Source: Campylobacter vulpis
GTDB lineage: Bacteria > Campylobacterota > Campylobacteria > Campylobacterales > Campylobacteraceae
Assembly (NCBI RefSeq): GCF_014217995.1
Contig: NZ_CP041617.1
Span: 434,001 to 498,000 of the forward strand
Length of the DNA: 64,000 bases
Reading direction: 5' to 3'
The notes beneath the pieces are model-generated. The model did no database searches, was not told where the DNA came from, and worked only from the letters and a program-made list of their open reading frames with translations. A program made the position numbers and the translations under genes. Positions 48,122 to 58,095 of the stretch are shown piece after piece. Within the stretch, counting starts at the first letter, position 1. Each line of letters opens with the position of its first letter.

Positions 48122-49139
48122 CTATTTTTGAAGCACAAGTTCTTTTGAAAAATGCTTTTTTGTGTGAATTTTGGCGTTTTCTCCCATTGTTTTTCTTAAA
48201 TTTTCATCACGCATTAAAGCTTGAAGTTTATCGGCGTAATCTTTTAAATTTTCATCTTCGATTAAAAAACCACTTTTATCATTTTCTATAATATCACTTA
48301 ATCCAGCAATGTCAAAAGCCACGCTAGGCAACGCATAAGAGGCACTTTCTATCAACACCATACCAAAGCCTTCCTGATAACTTCCCATAACATAAATGCT
48401 AGCACCCAAATACTCTTTTTCAACATCGTTAGTAAAGCCTTTGATGATGATAGTGTCATTTAGATTTAGCTTATTGATTTTATCTTGCATCGCTTCTTTT
48501 AGCACCCTATCCCCTACAAAAACCAAATTCCATTCTCTAAATTTAGCTTCTTCTTGCACCTTTTTCCAAATATCAATCAGTCTTAAAACCCCCTTTTCTT
48601 TTGAAAAACGCCCTAAGTATAAAACGACTTTTTGGCTAGTATCTGTGCTTTGGAGGGGAAGTTGCGGGATAAAATTTGGAATATAAATGGTATGCTTATG
48701 TTTATTTTCAAAAAATTGTTTTTGTTGTTGATTGAGAGTAATGATAAAATCAAAATGATTAAATTTTTTCGAATATTTTGTTCGTGTAATGTGAGATAAA
48801 TATAAATAATGCGTATTTTTATTTTTAAAAAGTGCATAATGAGGGATATTATTATAAATTATAACATCAGCTTCTTTACATTCTAACTTTAAAAGATAAT
48901 CCTCATAAAATCTATAAATGAGTTTATAAAATACCCCTCTAGTTTGCGTTTTTTTAGTATGTAAAAAGCGAAGTGTAATTTTATCATCAAGCAAAAAGGC
49001 GGGTTTCACCCCCCCCCCCCCTCACTATAAAGGCTTAAAATTTCTACTTTGTAATATTGACAAAAAGCATTAGCTAGATTGCTAACAACTCTTTCAACAC
49101 CCCGGTAGTGATATCACCTATTAGCAAGATGATTTTCAT
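48122..49139 (-). pseudogene. GT4 glycosyltransferase of the LOS locus, broken by two frameshifts (G4 and G13)
   Basis: ATG 49139 gives MKIILLIGDITTG, then the frame ends at TAG after 21 residues. The expected next part (GVERVVSNLANAF...VEILSLYSEGG) is open in a second frame from about 49101. It reaches the G13 tract (49009-49021), where TGA follows. The remaining GT-B enzyme (VVLYLGRFSKEKGVLRLI, GSYQEGFGMVLIESASYALPSVAFD) is in a third frame. A G5 run at 49100-49103 and a G14 or G11 tract would restore one protein of about 339 residues. The poly-G tract is typical phase variation; the G4 loss is not. The ATG overlaps the previous gene's stop as ATGA. Presumed role: LOS outer-core sugar transfer. 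Confidence 0.88.
49009..49021. repeat. Poly-C/poly-G tract of 13, contingency locus
   Basis: Thirteen consecutive C on the + strand lie in the 5' part of the GT4 gene; with 13 the frame ends in TGA directly after the tract. Confidence 0.95.
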
Positions 49140-50662
49140 TGTTCCTTCCAAGAAATTTTTTTATTTTTGATAGTGTTTAGATAAAGTTGATGATTTTCAT
49201 CTAGGCAGGCTTTATCGTTTTCTTTATGATAAAGATGATAGGCTAAAGCCTTAAATTTAAGTCTTCTAAATTCCCCACCCTTAAATAAAAATCTCGCAAC
49301 AAATTCACTATCTTCTCTACCCCAGCCACTAAATTTTTCATTAAAGCCACAAATGGCGTCAAAATCACTCTTAAAAAAGCTCATATTGCAACTACGAACA
49401 CCCTTAATAAAGTCTTTTTTGTCAAAAAAATCTGCCCTAATTTTAGAAAAGTGATAATAAATTTTTGACAAAATAAAGCTTCTTTTAAGCTTATCACACG
49501 ACCCTCCCCTTAGTATGTTTTGACTCTTAGTTGCATTTAAAATCACTCTTGAGCCTTGCAATAAAACACCCTTTTTCGCAAAATCTAAGTGGTCTTTGAT
49601 GAAATTTTCTTCTAAAACCATATCTCCGTCTATGATGATGATATACTCACTTATTACCTTTTTAGCGGCATTATTACGACTTTTTGCAGCTCTAAAGCCC
49701 TTATCTTCTTGCCAAATGTGTTTTAGGGGCATACTAAATTTGTTTTGAAATTCTTTAATTAAATTTGCCGTTTCTTCCGTGCTTCCATCATCGGCGATTA
49801 AAATTTCATTTGGCATAGTGTTTTGTTTCATCACGCTTTCAAGCACGGCTTTTAGGTAGGTGGGGCTATTATAGGTAGTGATGATTAAGGCAATGCTAGG
49901 TTTTTTATTTTGAAACTCATAAAGTTTAGCATATTTAAAAAAGGCTCCAAGCCCATTACAAAGACTAATGATAAAGCCCTTATAGCCATAAAAAATGCCT
50001 TTTTTGAAAAAATAATCCCTATGAAATTTCCACACTCCGTGCGTAATTGCTTTAAGCATAGAGCTTTTTTTGTGTAAATTTTGCTGGGCGTAAAGCTGGG
50101 AGTAGCGTTGGCATTTTTCAAGCAAGTCGTAAATTCCGTTATAAGCATAATGTCTAAGGGCGTTTTTAAGATAAATTTTTTCTGCATTTGGAGGCAAAAT
50201 AAGGCTTTCATGGACTAAGTTATCATTAAATTTTGTGTAGTTTTTGTGAAACAAACGCAAAACGAAATCAGGATACCAGCCACAAGCCTTAATCCACTCT
50301 CCGCGGTATAAATTTTTCCTAGCAAAGGCTACGATGTGATGCGTTTTTAAATCAAGCTTTTCAAGCTCTTTTAAGGCTTCATATTCTAGCACTTCATCAG
50401 CATCAATGCTAAAAATCCACTCCTTTGTTGCATAGCTAATCGCCCTATTTTTAAGCGCTCCAAAGCCTATAAATTCACTTTGCTCTATGCGTATGTTAGA
50501 AAAGTCTTTTGCGAAGTCTTTTGCGATTTGAAGTGTATCATCATCGCTTTGATTATCTAAAAGCACAATCTCACCAAATTCTTTTAGGGAATTTAAGCAT
50601 TTTTTTAGCGTTTTAGTGGCATTTTTGACGATTAAAACCGCACTAATTTCTTTAAGATTCAT
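49136..50662 (-). CDS. Two-domain GT2 glycosyltransferase of the LOS locus
   Basis: The 508 residues hold two GT-A domains. The first (about 5-240) has SAVLIVKNATKTLKKCL, VLLDNQSDD and the Asp pair in FSIDADEVL, resembling LPS beta-1,4-glucosyltransferases of the WaaE/LgtF kind. The second (about 255-500) has IALIITTYNSPTYLKAVL, IADDGSTEET, IIIDGDMV and the C-terminal GWGREDSEF motif. C. jejuni Cj1135-type two-domain enzymes add glucoses to the LOS heptoses, so this one may do so. It lies 2 bases after htrB and overlaps the GT4 start. Confidence 0.88.
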   Translation of the reverse strand: MNLKEISAVLIVKNATKTLKKCLNSLKEFGEIVLLDNQSDDDTLQIAKDFAKDFSNIRIEQSEFIGFGALKNRAISYATKEWIFSIDADEVLEYEALKELEKLDLKTHHIVAFARKNLYRGEWIKACGWYPDFVLRLFHKNYTKFNDNLVHESLILPPNAEKIYLKNALRHYAYNGIYDLLEKCQRYSQLYAQQNLHKKSSMLKAITHGVWKFHRDYFFKKGIFYGYKGFIISLCNGLGAFFKYAKLYEFQNKKPSIALIITTYNSPTYLKAVLESVMKQNTMPNEILIADDGSTEETANLIKEFQNKFSMPLKHIWQEDKGFRAAKSRNNAAKKVISEYIIIIDGDMVLEENFIKDHLDFAKKGVLLQGSRVILNATKSQNILRGGSCDKLKRSFILSKIYYHFSKIRADFFDKKDFIKGVRSCNMSFFKSDFDAICGFNEKFSGWGREDSEFVARFLFKGGEFRRLKFKALAYHLYHKENDKACLDENHQLYLNTIKNKKISWKEQ

Positions 50663-50664
50663 TT

Positions 50665-51540
50665 TTATCCTTTGTAAATGTTAGCATCAAAGCTACGAAA
50701 ACGCTTATGAAAGAAAAAATACTCATCAGGCTTAAATTTTATCATATCCTCCACGCATTTTGCTTGATAATGCGTTAGCTCCTCTATGCTTTTTAATGTA
50801 GCGTCCATAGCTTCAAAGCATTTGATGTGAAAAATTCCAGCCTTTTGATAGATAAAAGCGGGGATTATTAGGGCATTTGTTTTTTTTGCTATGACACTTG
50901 CTCCCATTTGATAATTCACCTCTTTACCAAAAAACTCAAGCCTTAAGCTTTCATTTAACGCGCAATCTTGGTCTGTGAGTATGCCTAAAGTGCGGCGATT
51001 TTTGAGGGCTTTGAGCATTTTTTTAAGTCCGCCTTTTTTATCAATAAGCTCGATGTCAAATTGCGTTCTATTTTTGCTTAAAATTTTATCCATAGCTTTG
51101 CTATCAAGCCCCCGTCCTACTATGGACATTTTACCAAATTTCGCAGCAAAGGCTAAAGAAGAAAGCTCCCAGTTACCATAATGTGCTGTGGTTAAGATAA
51201 GGGCTTTTTGACTTTTTAAAGCCTGTGTTAAAATTTCTTCATTGTCAAAATGCACTTTTTGAAGAATTTTTTCTTTTGTAGCATTGCGGTTTTTAATGCA
51301 ATCTAAGCCAAATTTGGCGAAATTTTGATAGATTTTTAAGGCGATTTGCTCTCTTTCTTTTACATCTTTTTCGGGGAAGCAAAGTTGAAGATTGATGTCG
51401 ATGATTTTACGATGTTTTTGATTAAGATGAAAGATAATTTTAGCGACTAGTAAGGCTAATTTTTGCAGAACAAATTCGGGCAAAGTCGCCATTAAAAATT
51501 GAAGCAAATAGTATAAAAAAAGATAAAGCTTATCTCTCAT
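50665..51540 (-). CDS. htrB: Lipid A late acyltransferase (HtrB/WaaM)
   Basis: It transfers a secondary acyl chain to lipid A at the inner membrane. The 291 residues start with a membrane segment (LYLFLYYLLQFLMATLPEF) and have the catalytic His-x4-Glu in TAHYGNWELSSLAFA near 118, then SIVGRGLDSKAMD, LTDQDCALNESLRLEFFGKEV near 193 and FKPDEYFFFHKRFR at the end. It overlaps waaC by 11 bases. The same gene follows waaC in C. jejuni (Cj1134). Confidence 0.93.
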   Translation of the reverse strand: MRDKLYLFLYYLLQFLMATLPEFVLQKLALLVAKIIFHLNQKHRKIIDINLQLCFPEKDVKEREQIALKIYQNFAKFGLDCIKNRNATKEKILQKVHFDNEEILTQALKSQKALILTTAHYGNWELSSLAFAAKFGKMSIVGRGLDSKAMDKILSKNRTQFDIELIDKKGGLKKMLKALKNRRTLGILTDQDCALNESLRLEFFGKEVNYQMGASVIAKKTNALIIPAFIYQKAGIFHIKCFEAMDATLKSIEELTHYQAKCVEDMIKFKPDEYFFFHKRFRSFDANIYKG

Positions 51541-52552
51541 CTAAAAGATCCTTAGCGAGGGAAAAAATATCTTCTTCATCAATATTTCTAATGCAAAAAT
51601 CGCTTTTATCGATATGCTTAACATTGGCAATTTTTTTATGGATACTTATGGTTTTATTAATATCCGTAACAAAAGCATTGCGGTAATGTGGAGTTGCCCC
51701 AAAAATCGTAATGGAGGGTTTATTCATCGCAAAGGCTAGATGTGTGGGTCCGCTGTCATTTCCTATCACTAGGCTTGAAAGTTGAGTGAGGGCGATGAGT
51801 TCTTTAAGACTTAATTTATCGAGCAAAATAAGGTTTTCTTTGTCGATTTTACTAAGAGAAAGCACTCTTTTGGCTAAAATTTTCTCCTTTTCGTTCCCCC
51901 AAGTAAGATAAATTTTAAGTCTTTCATCATAATGAAGCAAAAGTTTGCAAAGTATAGCCAGTTTTGTCATAGGATAAATTTTATTTTGCACACTTGAGCC
52001 TACATGAATTAAAATGTTTTTTTCGCCTAAATTAAACCTTTGTTTTAAAGAGTTTTTAAGCTCTTCATCGGCTTTAAAAATGGGCTGCTTAAAATAAATA
52101 TCCTTTGGCTCAAAGGGTGCATTAAGCATAAAAGCTGCTAAGGCGAGATAACGCACAAAGACATTTTCTGCGTAGTCAATGCTAAGTTTTTGATTATAAA
52201 AATTATGTGCAAAACTTTCTTTAAGGCTGTCTTTGTCAAAGCCAAAATTATTGAGGCTTAAAATGCGACTAACTAGAGCAGATTTAATTAAGCCTTGCAG
52301 GTCCAAAACAAAATCATAGTGGTTTTTCCTAGCTTCAAAGGCGATTTTAAGACTGGAGAAAAATTTCTTATTTTTTAAGGGTAGGGCGTAAAGTTTGTCG
52401 ATGTGGGGGTGATTTTCTAAAATTTCTTTAAATCTCTCATCGATAAACCAGTGAATTTCAATGTCTTGACGAAATTTTTTGATAAATTGTAAAACAATGG
52501 CACTTTGTATGATGTCTCCAAGTGCAGAGAGGCGGACAATTGCTATTTTCAT
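51530..52552 (-). CDS. waaC: ADP-heptose:LOS heptosyltransferase I (WaaC)
   Basis: WaaC adds the first heptose to Kdo in the LOS inner core (GT9). The 340 residues open KIAIVRLSALGDIIQSAIVLQF, show DLQGLIKSALVSRIL near 83 and ILIHVGSSVQNKIYPMTKLA near 187, and have the donor site VIGNDSGPTHLAFAMNKPSITIFGAT near 262. It heads a minus-strand LOS group (waaC-htrB-GT2-GT4) and is divergent from the exonuclease-like gene. Confidence 0.94.
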   Translation of the reverse strand: MKIAIVRLSALGDIIQSAIVLQFIKKFRQDIEIHWFIDERFKEILENHPHIDKLYALPLKNKKFFSSLKIAFEARKNHYDFVLDLQGLIKSALVSRILSLNNFGFDKDSLKESFAHNFYNQKLSIDYAENVFVRYLALAAFMLNAPFEPKDIYFKQPIFKADEELKNSLKQRFNLGEKNILIHVGSSVQNKIYPMTKLAILCKLLLHYDERLKIYLTWGNEKEKILAKRVLSLSKIDKENLILLDKLSLKELIALTQLSSLVIGNDSGPTHLAFAMNKPSITIFGATPHYRNAFVTDINKTISIHKKIANVKHIDKSDFCIRNIDEEDIFSLAKDLLDER

Positions 52553-52577
52553 TTAAACCTAGTTTTAATTTTTTTGT

Positions 52578-52583
52578 TATGAT
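52578..52583 (+). promoter_or_regulatory. -10 box of the exonuclease-like gene
   Basis: TATGAT with TGT before it lies after a T-run, 34 bases ahead of the ATG at 52618. Its presence argues against the longer upstream start of that gene. Confidence 0.45.
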
Positions 52584-52617
52584 TGTAGCGAAGTTGTTTA
52601 AAAAAAGGTTAAATAAG

Positions 52618-53397
52618 ATGAAAAATGAGGGTTATATTTGCATATTTGATTGTGAAAGTGTGCCAGATACCGAGCTTATAAGAAAAAATTTAGGTTTTGA
52701 GGGAAGTGATGAGGAGGTAAGCTTACAGGCACTTGCGTGGCAAAAAGAACAAAACGGAAGCGAGTTTTTACCCTTGCCTTTTCATAAAATCATTAGTATT
52801 TGTGCGGTGATAGCTGATCATTTTGGTAAATTTATTAAGGTTAATAAGATTGAGGGCGAAGACGAAAAGCAGATGTTAGGAAATTTTTTTGCCTTCATCG
52901 AAAAAAGTGAGCCTAAGCTTGTGAGCTTTAATGGGAAAAATTATGATTGCCCTTTGTTTGTTTTAAGAGCTTTAAAATATAACATTAAGGCAGGTGCTTA
53001 CCTTGACACGCAGGATAAGTGGAATAATTATAAAACACGCTTTTCTGAGCTTAAGCATTGTGATTTGCTTGAAAGTTTGGGGGGACGCCTTAGACTCGAT
53101 AGTGTTTGTGCTATGGCTGGACTACCGGGAAAATATGATGTAAGTGGGGCTGATGTGATGAGCCTTTATTATCAAAATAAAATGGAAAAAATTCACGAAT
53201 ATTGTGAAAGCGATGTTTTAAACACCTATATGCTTTTTTTAAAATATGAGCTAATTAAGGGAAATTTAGTGGAGGAGGATTATGGGCTTTATTTAAATTT
53301 AATGGCAGAATATTTAAGGGAAAAAAAGGCAAATCGTGCCTATGTGCCATATTTTATAAAGGCTTGTGAAGAGGAGTTTTTGAAGTTAAGCATTTAA
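52618..53397 (+). CDS. Putative 3'-5' exonuclease, PolB-exonuclease-like (Cj1132c-like)
   Basis: The 259 residues begin MKNEGYICIFDCESVPD, where the Asp and Glu of the DxE motif of DEDD exonucleases sit. They continue with LVSFNGKNYDCPLFVLRAL near 100 and IHEYCESDVLNTYMLFLKYEL near 195, the later acidic motifs. This fits the predicted PolB-related 3'-5' exonuclease group. I chose ATG 52618 with AAAAGG upstream; in-frame codons extend to 52522 but run through the promoter and into waaC. It sits between waaC and gne as in C. jejuni. Function untested. Confidence 0.82.
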   Translation: MKNEGYICIFDCESVPDTELIRKNLGFEGSDEEVSLQALAWQKEQNGSEFLPLPFHKIISICAVIADHFGKFIKVNKIEGEDEKQMLGNFFAFIEKSEPKLVSFNGKNYDCPLFVLRALKYNIKAGAYLDTQDKWNNYKTRFSELKHCDLLESLGGRLRLDSVCAMAGLPGKYDVSGADVMSLYYQNKMEKIHEYCESDVLNTYMLFLKYELIKGNLVEEDYGLYLNLMAEYLREKKANRAYVPYFIKACEEEFLKLSI

Positions 53398-53442
53398 AGA
53401 ATTATTATAAAATGCTATAAAGTTTAATAGCAAAGGAAAATA
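53398..53442 (+). promoter_or_regulatory. Promoter region of the gne-pgl operon
   Basis: The 45-base gap holds TATAAA at 53406-53411 and again at 53416-53421, either of which may be the -10 box, and AAAGGAAAA as the RBS. From here to base 64000 genes overlap or abut, so one long transcript is likely. Confidence 0.4.
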
Positions 53443-54429
53443 ATGAAAATTTTAATCACAGGCGGTGCTGGCTACATCGGCTCTCATACGCTTAGACAAT
53501 TTTTAAATACCAAGCACGAAATTTGTGTGCTAGATAATCTTAGCAAAGGCTCTAAAATCGCTCTTGAAGATTTAAAGAGTATAAGAGAATTTGACTTTTT
53601 TGAGCAAGATTTGAGTGATTTTAAGGGCGTTAAGGACTTGTTTAAGAGAGAAAAATTTGACGCTGTGGTGCATTTTGCAGCAAGTATTGAGGTCTTTGAG
53701 AGTATGCAAGATCCTTTAAAATATTATATGAATAATACGACTAATACTTCAAGTCTTATTCAAACTTGTTTAGAAAATGATGTTAATAAATTCATTTTTT
53801 CTTCTACGGCTGCGACTTATGGAGAGCCTAAAAGTGCTGTGGTGAGTGAAACAAGTCCTCTTGATCCTATCAATCCTTATGGTAGGTCAAAGTTAATGAG
53901 CGAGGAAGTTTTACGCGATGCAAGTAGGGCAAAACCTGAATTTAAACACTGCATTTTGCGTTATTTTAATGTCGCTGGTGCTTGTATGGATTTTAAACTG
54001 GGGCAACGCTATCCTAAGGCAACTTTGCTGATTAAAGTGGCGGCGGAAGTGGCTGCTGGAAAAAGGGAGAAGCTTTATATTTTTGGCGATGATTATGAGA
54101 CTAAAGATGGCACTTGCATTAGGGATTTTATCCATGTTGATGATATTTCAAGTGCTCATTTAGCAGCTCTTGAATATTTAGAGAATAATGAAAGCAATGT
54201 GTTTAATGTGGGTTATGGGCACGGCTTTTCAGTTAAAGAAGTTATCGAAGCGATGAAAGAAGTAAGCGGAGTGGATTTTAAAGTCGAATTAGCACCTAGA
54301 AGGGCGGGAGATCCCTCTGTTTTAATCTCAAACGCAGAAAAAATTCGCAAACTCACTTCGTGGAAGCCCAAATATGATGATTTAAAATTGATTTGCAAGT
54401 CTTCGTATGAGTGGGAAAAGCAGTGCTAA
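53443..54429 (+). CDS. gne: UDP-GlcNAc/Glc 4-epimerase Gne
   Basis: Gne interconverts UDP-GlcNAc/UDP-GalNAc and UDP-Glc/UDP-Gal and so supplies GalNAc for the N-glycan and Gal for LOS in C. jejuni. The 328 residues form an extended [19 protein letters not shown] at the N terminus (NAD site), [12 protein letters not shown], and the catalytic Ser/Tyr-x3-Lys in [10 protein letters not shown] and [11 protein letters not shown] near 147. RYFNVAGA and [12 protein letters not shown] follow. It ends 7 bases into pglK. Confidence 0.94.
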   Translation: MKILITGGAGYIGSHTLRQFLNTKHEICVLDNLSKGSKIALEDLKSIREFDFFEQDLSDFKGVKDLFKREKFDAVVHFAASIEVFESMQDPLKYYMNNTTNTSSLIQTCLENDVNKFIFSSTAATYGEPKSAVVSETSPLDPINPYGRSKLMSEEVLRDASRAKPEFKHCILRYFNVAGACMDFKLGQRYPKATLLIKVAAEVAAGKREKLYIFGDDYETKDGTCIRDFIHVDDISSAHLAALEYLENNESNVFNVGYGHGFSVKEVIEAMKEVSGVDFKVELAPRRAGDPSVLISNAEKIRKLTSWKPKYDDLKLICKSSYEWEKQC

Positions 54430-56123
54430 ATAAGCTTTTTTTCATACTTTCTAGGGAGGATAAACGCTTTTTATTCTCCCTATTAGTCTTTTCTATATTC
54501 ATTTCTTTTATAGAAACTTTTGCCATATCTTTGATAATGCCTTTTATCACTTTGGCGAGTAATTTTTCTTATTTCGAAAATAATGCAATCTTGCTAAATA
54601 TCAAGCAAAGTTTAAATTTAAAAGCCTTTGAAATCATCGTTTATCTAGGGCTTATAATGGTTGCTTTTTATCTTTTAAGAGCTGTGCTAAATGCCTTTTA
54701 TTTTCATCTTTTAGCACGTTTTTCTAAGGGACGCTACCACGCAATCTCATCAAAAATTTTTGCTAAATTTTTACGCCTTCCTTATGAAAAATTTACCCAA
54801 AAAAATCAATCCGCCATTTTAAAAGCGACCACGGGAGAGGTTTTTAATCTCACTACTATGCTTTCCTCATTTTTATTGATGATGAGTGAAATTTTTGTGG
54901 TGCTTTTACTTTATGCTTTAATGCTTTTTATTGATTATAAAATTACAATTTTTTTAAGTCTTTTTATGTTTATCAACGCCCTTATTTTAGTCAAAATTTT
55001 AAGTCCCATCATTAAAAAAGCAGGTGTTAAAAGAGAAAAGGCGATGAAGAGTTTTTTTGAAACTTTAAATACAAATTTAAATAATTTTAAATTCATAAAG
55101 CTCAAAACAAAAGAAGAAAGTATAGCAAGGCTTTTTAAAGAGCAAAGTGAGGCTTTTTCTAAGGCAAATATCACAAATGAAAGCATTAATGCCCTGCCAC
55201 GCATTTACCTTGAGGCGGTGGGTTTTTGTGTGCTTGTTTTGATTGTGGTGTTTTTAGTTTTTAAGTATGAAAGCGATATTTCACATATTTTGGCGACTAT
55301 TTCCATTTTTGTTTTGGCGCTTTACCGCTTAATGCCAAGTGCAAATCGCATTATAAGTTCTTATCACGATTTAATTTATTATCGTTCTTCTTTGGATATA
55401 CTTTTTGACATTTTGCAAGAGAAAGAAGAGCAAAATGAGGCAGAAGATTTAAAATTTACTAAAGAAATACGCCTTGAAAAGCTTAGCTTTCATTATGAAA
55501 ATAAGCCTATGCTTTTTGAAAATGTCGATTTTACCCTTAAAAAAGGTGAAAAAATAGCCTTTATAGGCGAGAGTGGAAGTGGAAAAAGCACTTTTGTGGA
55601 TATTTTAAGTTCGCTTTTAAAACCTGTGGAGGGGCAAATTTATGTTGATGAAATCTTGCTTTGTGAAAAAAATATTAAGACTTATCGCAGGAAAATAGGC
55701 TATATCCCTCAGCAAATTTATCTTTTTAATGACAGCATAGCTAAAAACATTAGTTTTAATGATGAGGTCGATGAGAATTTACTCAAAGAAGTCTTAAGAC
55801 AGGCAAATTTGGAGGATTTTATCAAAAGTTTAAAAGAGGGTGTTCATACTAAGGTAGGTGATGGTGGAAGTCATCTAAGTGGAGGACAAAGACAAAGAAT
55901 AGCCATAGCAAGAGCACTTTATACTAAGCCTGAAATTCTTATCCTAGATGAAGCCACTTCAGCACTTGATAGTGAAAGCGAGGCAAAAATAATGAGCGAA
56001 ATTTATAAAATTTCACAGGATAAAACTCTCATCATCATCGCACACCGCCTTTCTACCATTAAAAATTGCGATAAAATTTATAGGGTGCAAAATGGGCAAA
56101 TCACTTTGGAGCAGGGTGTATGA
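54423..56123 (+). CDS. pglK: Lipid-linked oligosaccharide flippase PglK
   Basis: PglK (WlaB) is an ABC transporter that flips the undecaprenyl-diphosphate heptasaccharide to the periplasm. The 566 residues have six spans in the first 320 ([24 protein letters not shown], then [14 protein letters not shown]). The ATPase follows: [59 protein letters not shown] use GTG 54423 because the product then begins [15 protein letters not shown], as C. jejuni PglK does. A GTG 12 bases earlier is possible. Confidence 0.95.
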   Translation: MLNKLFFILSREDKRFLFSLLVFSIFISFIETFAISLIMPFITLASNFSYFENNAILLNIKQSLNLKAFEIIVYLGLIMVAFYLLRAVLNAFYFHLLARFSKGRYHAISSKIFAKFLRLPYEKFTQKNQSAILKATTGEVFNLTTMLSSFLLMMSEIFVVLLLYALMLFIDYKITIFLSLFMFINALILVKILSPIIKKAGVKREKAMKSFFETLNTNLNNFKFIKLKTKEESIARLFKEQSEAFSKANITNESINALPRIYLEAVGFCVLVLIVVFLVFKYESDISHILATISIFVLALYRLMPSANRIISSYHDLIYYRSSLDILFDILQEKEEQNEAEDLKFTKEIRLEKLSFHYENKPMLFENVDFTLKKGEKIAFIGESGSGKSTFVDILSSLLKPVEGQIYVDEILLCEKNIKTYRRKIGYIPQQIYLFNDSIAKNISFNDEVDENLLKEVLRQANLEDFIKSLKEGVHTKVGDGGSHLSGGQRQRIAIARALYTKPEILILDEATSALDSESEAKIMSEIYKISQDKTLIIIAHRLSTIKNCDKIYRVQNGQITLEQGV

Positions 56124-57178
56124 AAATCACTTTCATTATAGCTACTCTTAATTCTGGCGGAGCGGAGAGGGTTTTAGTAACTTTAGCCAACGCCCTTTGT
56201 GAGGAACATGAGGTAAAAATCATCAAATTTCACCCAGAACCCTCTTTTTATAAGCTTGAAAATAAAGTGCTTGTTAAGACTCTTCCGCAGTTTAGTTTTC
56301 ATAATCTTTACCATAAAATCGCAAGTCGCATTAAGAAAATTTTTGCTCTAAGAAAGGCATTAAAAGAAAATGAAAATGATATTTTTATTTCTTTCTTAGA
56401 TACAACTAACATTGCTTGCATTATTGCTAAAATAGGACTTAAAACGCCTTTGATGATTTGTGAGCATAGTAATGAGGCTTATTTAAAGTCTAAATTTTGG
56501 AGGCTTTTAAGAAGGCTTACTTACCCTTACGCACAGGCTTTAAGTGTGCTTGGCTCAAGCGATAAGGTTTTTTATGAAAAATTTGTAAAAAAGGTTGTGG
56601 TTTTAAATAATCCTTGTCATTTTTCTTTAAATCACAAAACGCATTTTCAAAAGGAAAATTTGGTGCTTTTTGTGGGGCGTTTGGATAGGAATAAAAATGC
56701 TTCGATGTTTATAAAGGCGGTGGCTACTTTAAGGGCTTTTACGCAATACCGCTTTTGTATAGTGGGTGATGGGGAGTTAAGAGAGAATTTGGAAAATGAA
56801 GCTAGAGCTTTAAATGCTAGGGTTGAGTTTTTAGGCAAAGTGGAGGATATGGCGGGGCTTTATGAGAGGGCTAAGGTGCTTTGCCTTTGCTCTTTTGTTG
56901 AGGGTTTGCCAACCGTTTTGATTGAGAGTTTGTATTTTGATGTGTGTAGAATTTCAAGTGCGTATTATAATGGCGTTAAGGACTTAATAGCTGATGAAAA
57001 AGATGGACTAATTGTCCCACAAAATGATGAAAAAGCCCTTGCTTTAGCACTTGAGAGAGTTTTAAATGATGAGGAGTTGAGAAGAAATTTAGTGCAAAAT
57101 GCAAGAAAAAGGCAAAAAGATTATGAACTTTCTAACATTAAACAACAATGGCTTAAGTTGATAGGAAAGCTTTTATGA
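56120..57178 (+). CDS. pglH: GalNAc polymerase PglH (GT4)
   Basis: In C. jejuni PglH adds the last three alpha-1,4-GalNAc residues to the lipid-linked glycan. The 352 residues (C. jejuni about 359) have the GT-B acceptor side [24 protein letters not shown], then [17 protein letters not shown] near 183, [14 protein letters not shown], and the donor-site Glu pair in [18 protein letters not shown] near 262. A conserved N-terminal helix with several Lys/Arg ([17 protein letters not shown] near 70-90) matches the ruler helix that binds diphosphates and counts added sugars. Overlaps both neighbours by 4 bases. Confidence 0.93.
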   Translation: MKITFIIATLNSGGAERVLVTLANALCEEHEVKIIKFHPEPSFYKLENKVLVKTLPQFSFHNLYHKIASRIKKIFALRKALKENENDIFISFLDTTNIACIIAKIGLKTPLMICEHSNEAYLKSKFWRLLRRLTYPYAQALSVLGSSDKVFYEKFVKKVVVLNNPCHFSLNHKTHFQKENLVLFVGRLDRNKNASMFIKAVATLRAFTQYRFCIVGDGELRENLENEARALNARVEFLGKVEDMAGLYERAKVLCLCSFVEGLPTVLIESLYFDVCRISSAYYNGVKDLIADEKDGLIVPQNDEKALALALERVLNDEELRRNLVQNARKRQKDYELSNIKQQWLKLIGKLL

Positions 57179-58095
57179 AACTTTCTATCATCATCGCCAC
57201 TTATAATAGGGCAGAACTTTTAAAAAAGGCAGTTAGGAGCGTTTTAAGGCAGGATTTTAAAGAGTATGAAATCATCATTAGCGATGATAATTCAAATGAC
57301 GGCACAAAAGAGCTTGTAGAGGATTTACAAAAAGAGGATAGTCGCATTAAGTATGTGCTAAATACTCGCTATAAACAAGGTCCTAATGGAAATAAAAATA
57401 ACGGGCTTGATTATGCAAGTGGCGAATTTATAGGCTTTTTAGATGATGACGATGAAATGCTTGAAGGAACGCTAAGTCTTTTAATGCAAAAAGCAAATGA
57501 GGGTTATTCGCATATTTTTGGTAATTGTGTGATAGAAAAAGATGGGATTTTAAGCGAGGAGTTTAGCGGCAAGGGCTTAAATGAAGATTGTGAAGTGAGC
57601 AAGAAAGAATTTTTAATGCAAAAATTCCACGGCGAATTTTTAAGCATTTTTAAAAAATCTTTGCTTAAAAATCAGCGTTTTAATGAGGATTTTTATGGTA
57701 ATGAAGCCACACTTTGGGTGCATTTGTATGATGAAAAGAGCTTTTATATCCATAAGGCTTTACGCATTTACCGCATTAAAAGAGAAGATAGCGTAACCTT
57801 GGGTGCACAAAAACACGCCTTTAGGGTATATCTTGGCTATTTAGAACTTGCAAAAATTTTAGAAAATGAACTTAAAAATGATGAGGATTATAGGGCGGTG
57901 TGTGCGAATTATTACAAAATGGCGGCGTATTATGCAAAATTTGCAAATGAGTATCAAAAAATGTATGTGTGTTTATTGAAAAGCTTAAGGATTAAGTTTA
58001 ATGCTCCTGCTTTGATTTTATTATTTTTAAGCATAGTGCCAAGGGGCGTGGTGGCGAATTTATCAAAATTAAGGGTGGCTTTATGCAAAAATTAG
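57175..58095 (+). CDS. pglI: Branching glucosyltransferase PglI (GT2)
   Basis: PglI adds the single glucose branch to the N-glycan in C. jejuni. The 306 residues start LSIIIATYNRAELLKKAVRSVLRQDF and have ISDDNSNDGTKEL near 37 and GFLDDDDEMLEGT near 92, the GT-A nucleotide and metal motifs. The gene sits between pglH and pglJ, as in C. jejuni (Cj1128c). That predicts a branched heptasaccharide here too, if the other enzymes act alike. The 3' end overlaps pglJ by 13 bases. Confidence 0.92.
   Translation: MKLSIIIATYNRAELLKKAVRSVLRQDFKEYEIIISDDNSNDGTKELVEDLQKEDSRIKYVLNTRYKQGPNGNKNNGLDYASGEFIGFLDDDDEMLEGTLSLLMQKANEGYSHIFGNCVIEKDGILSEEFSGKGLNEDCEVSKKEFLMQKFHGEFLSIFKKSLLKNQRFNEDFYGNEATLWVHLYDEKSFYIHKALRIYRIKREDSVTLGAQKHAFRVYLGYLELAKILENELKNDEDYRAVCANYYKMAAYYAKFANEYQKMYVCLLKSLRIKFNAPALILLFLSIVPRGVVANLSKLRVALCKN

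Noticed and set aside
52522-52617. Upstream start for the exonuclease-like gene
   Set aside because: It would run through the waaC start and the -10 box; the ATG at 52618 has a good ribosome site and the family-like N terminus.
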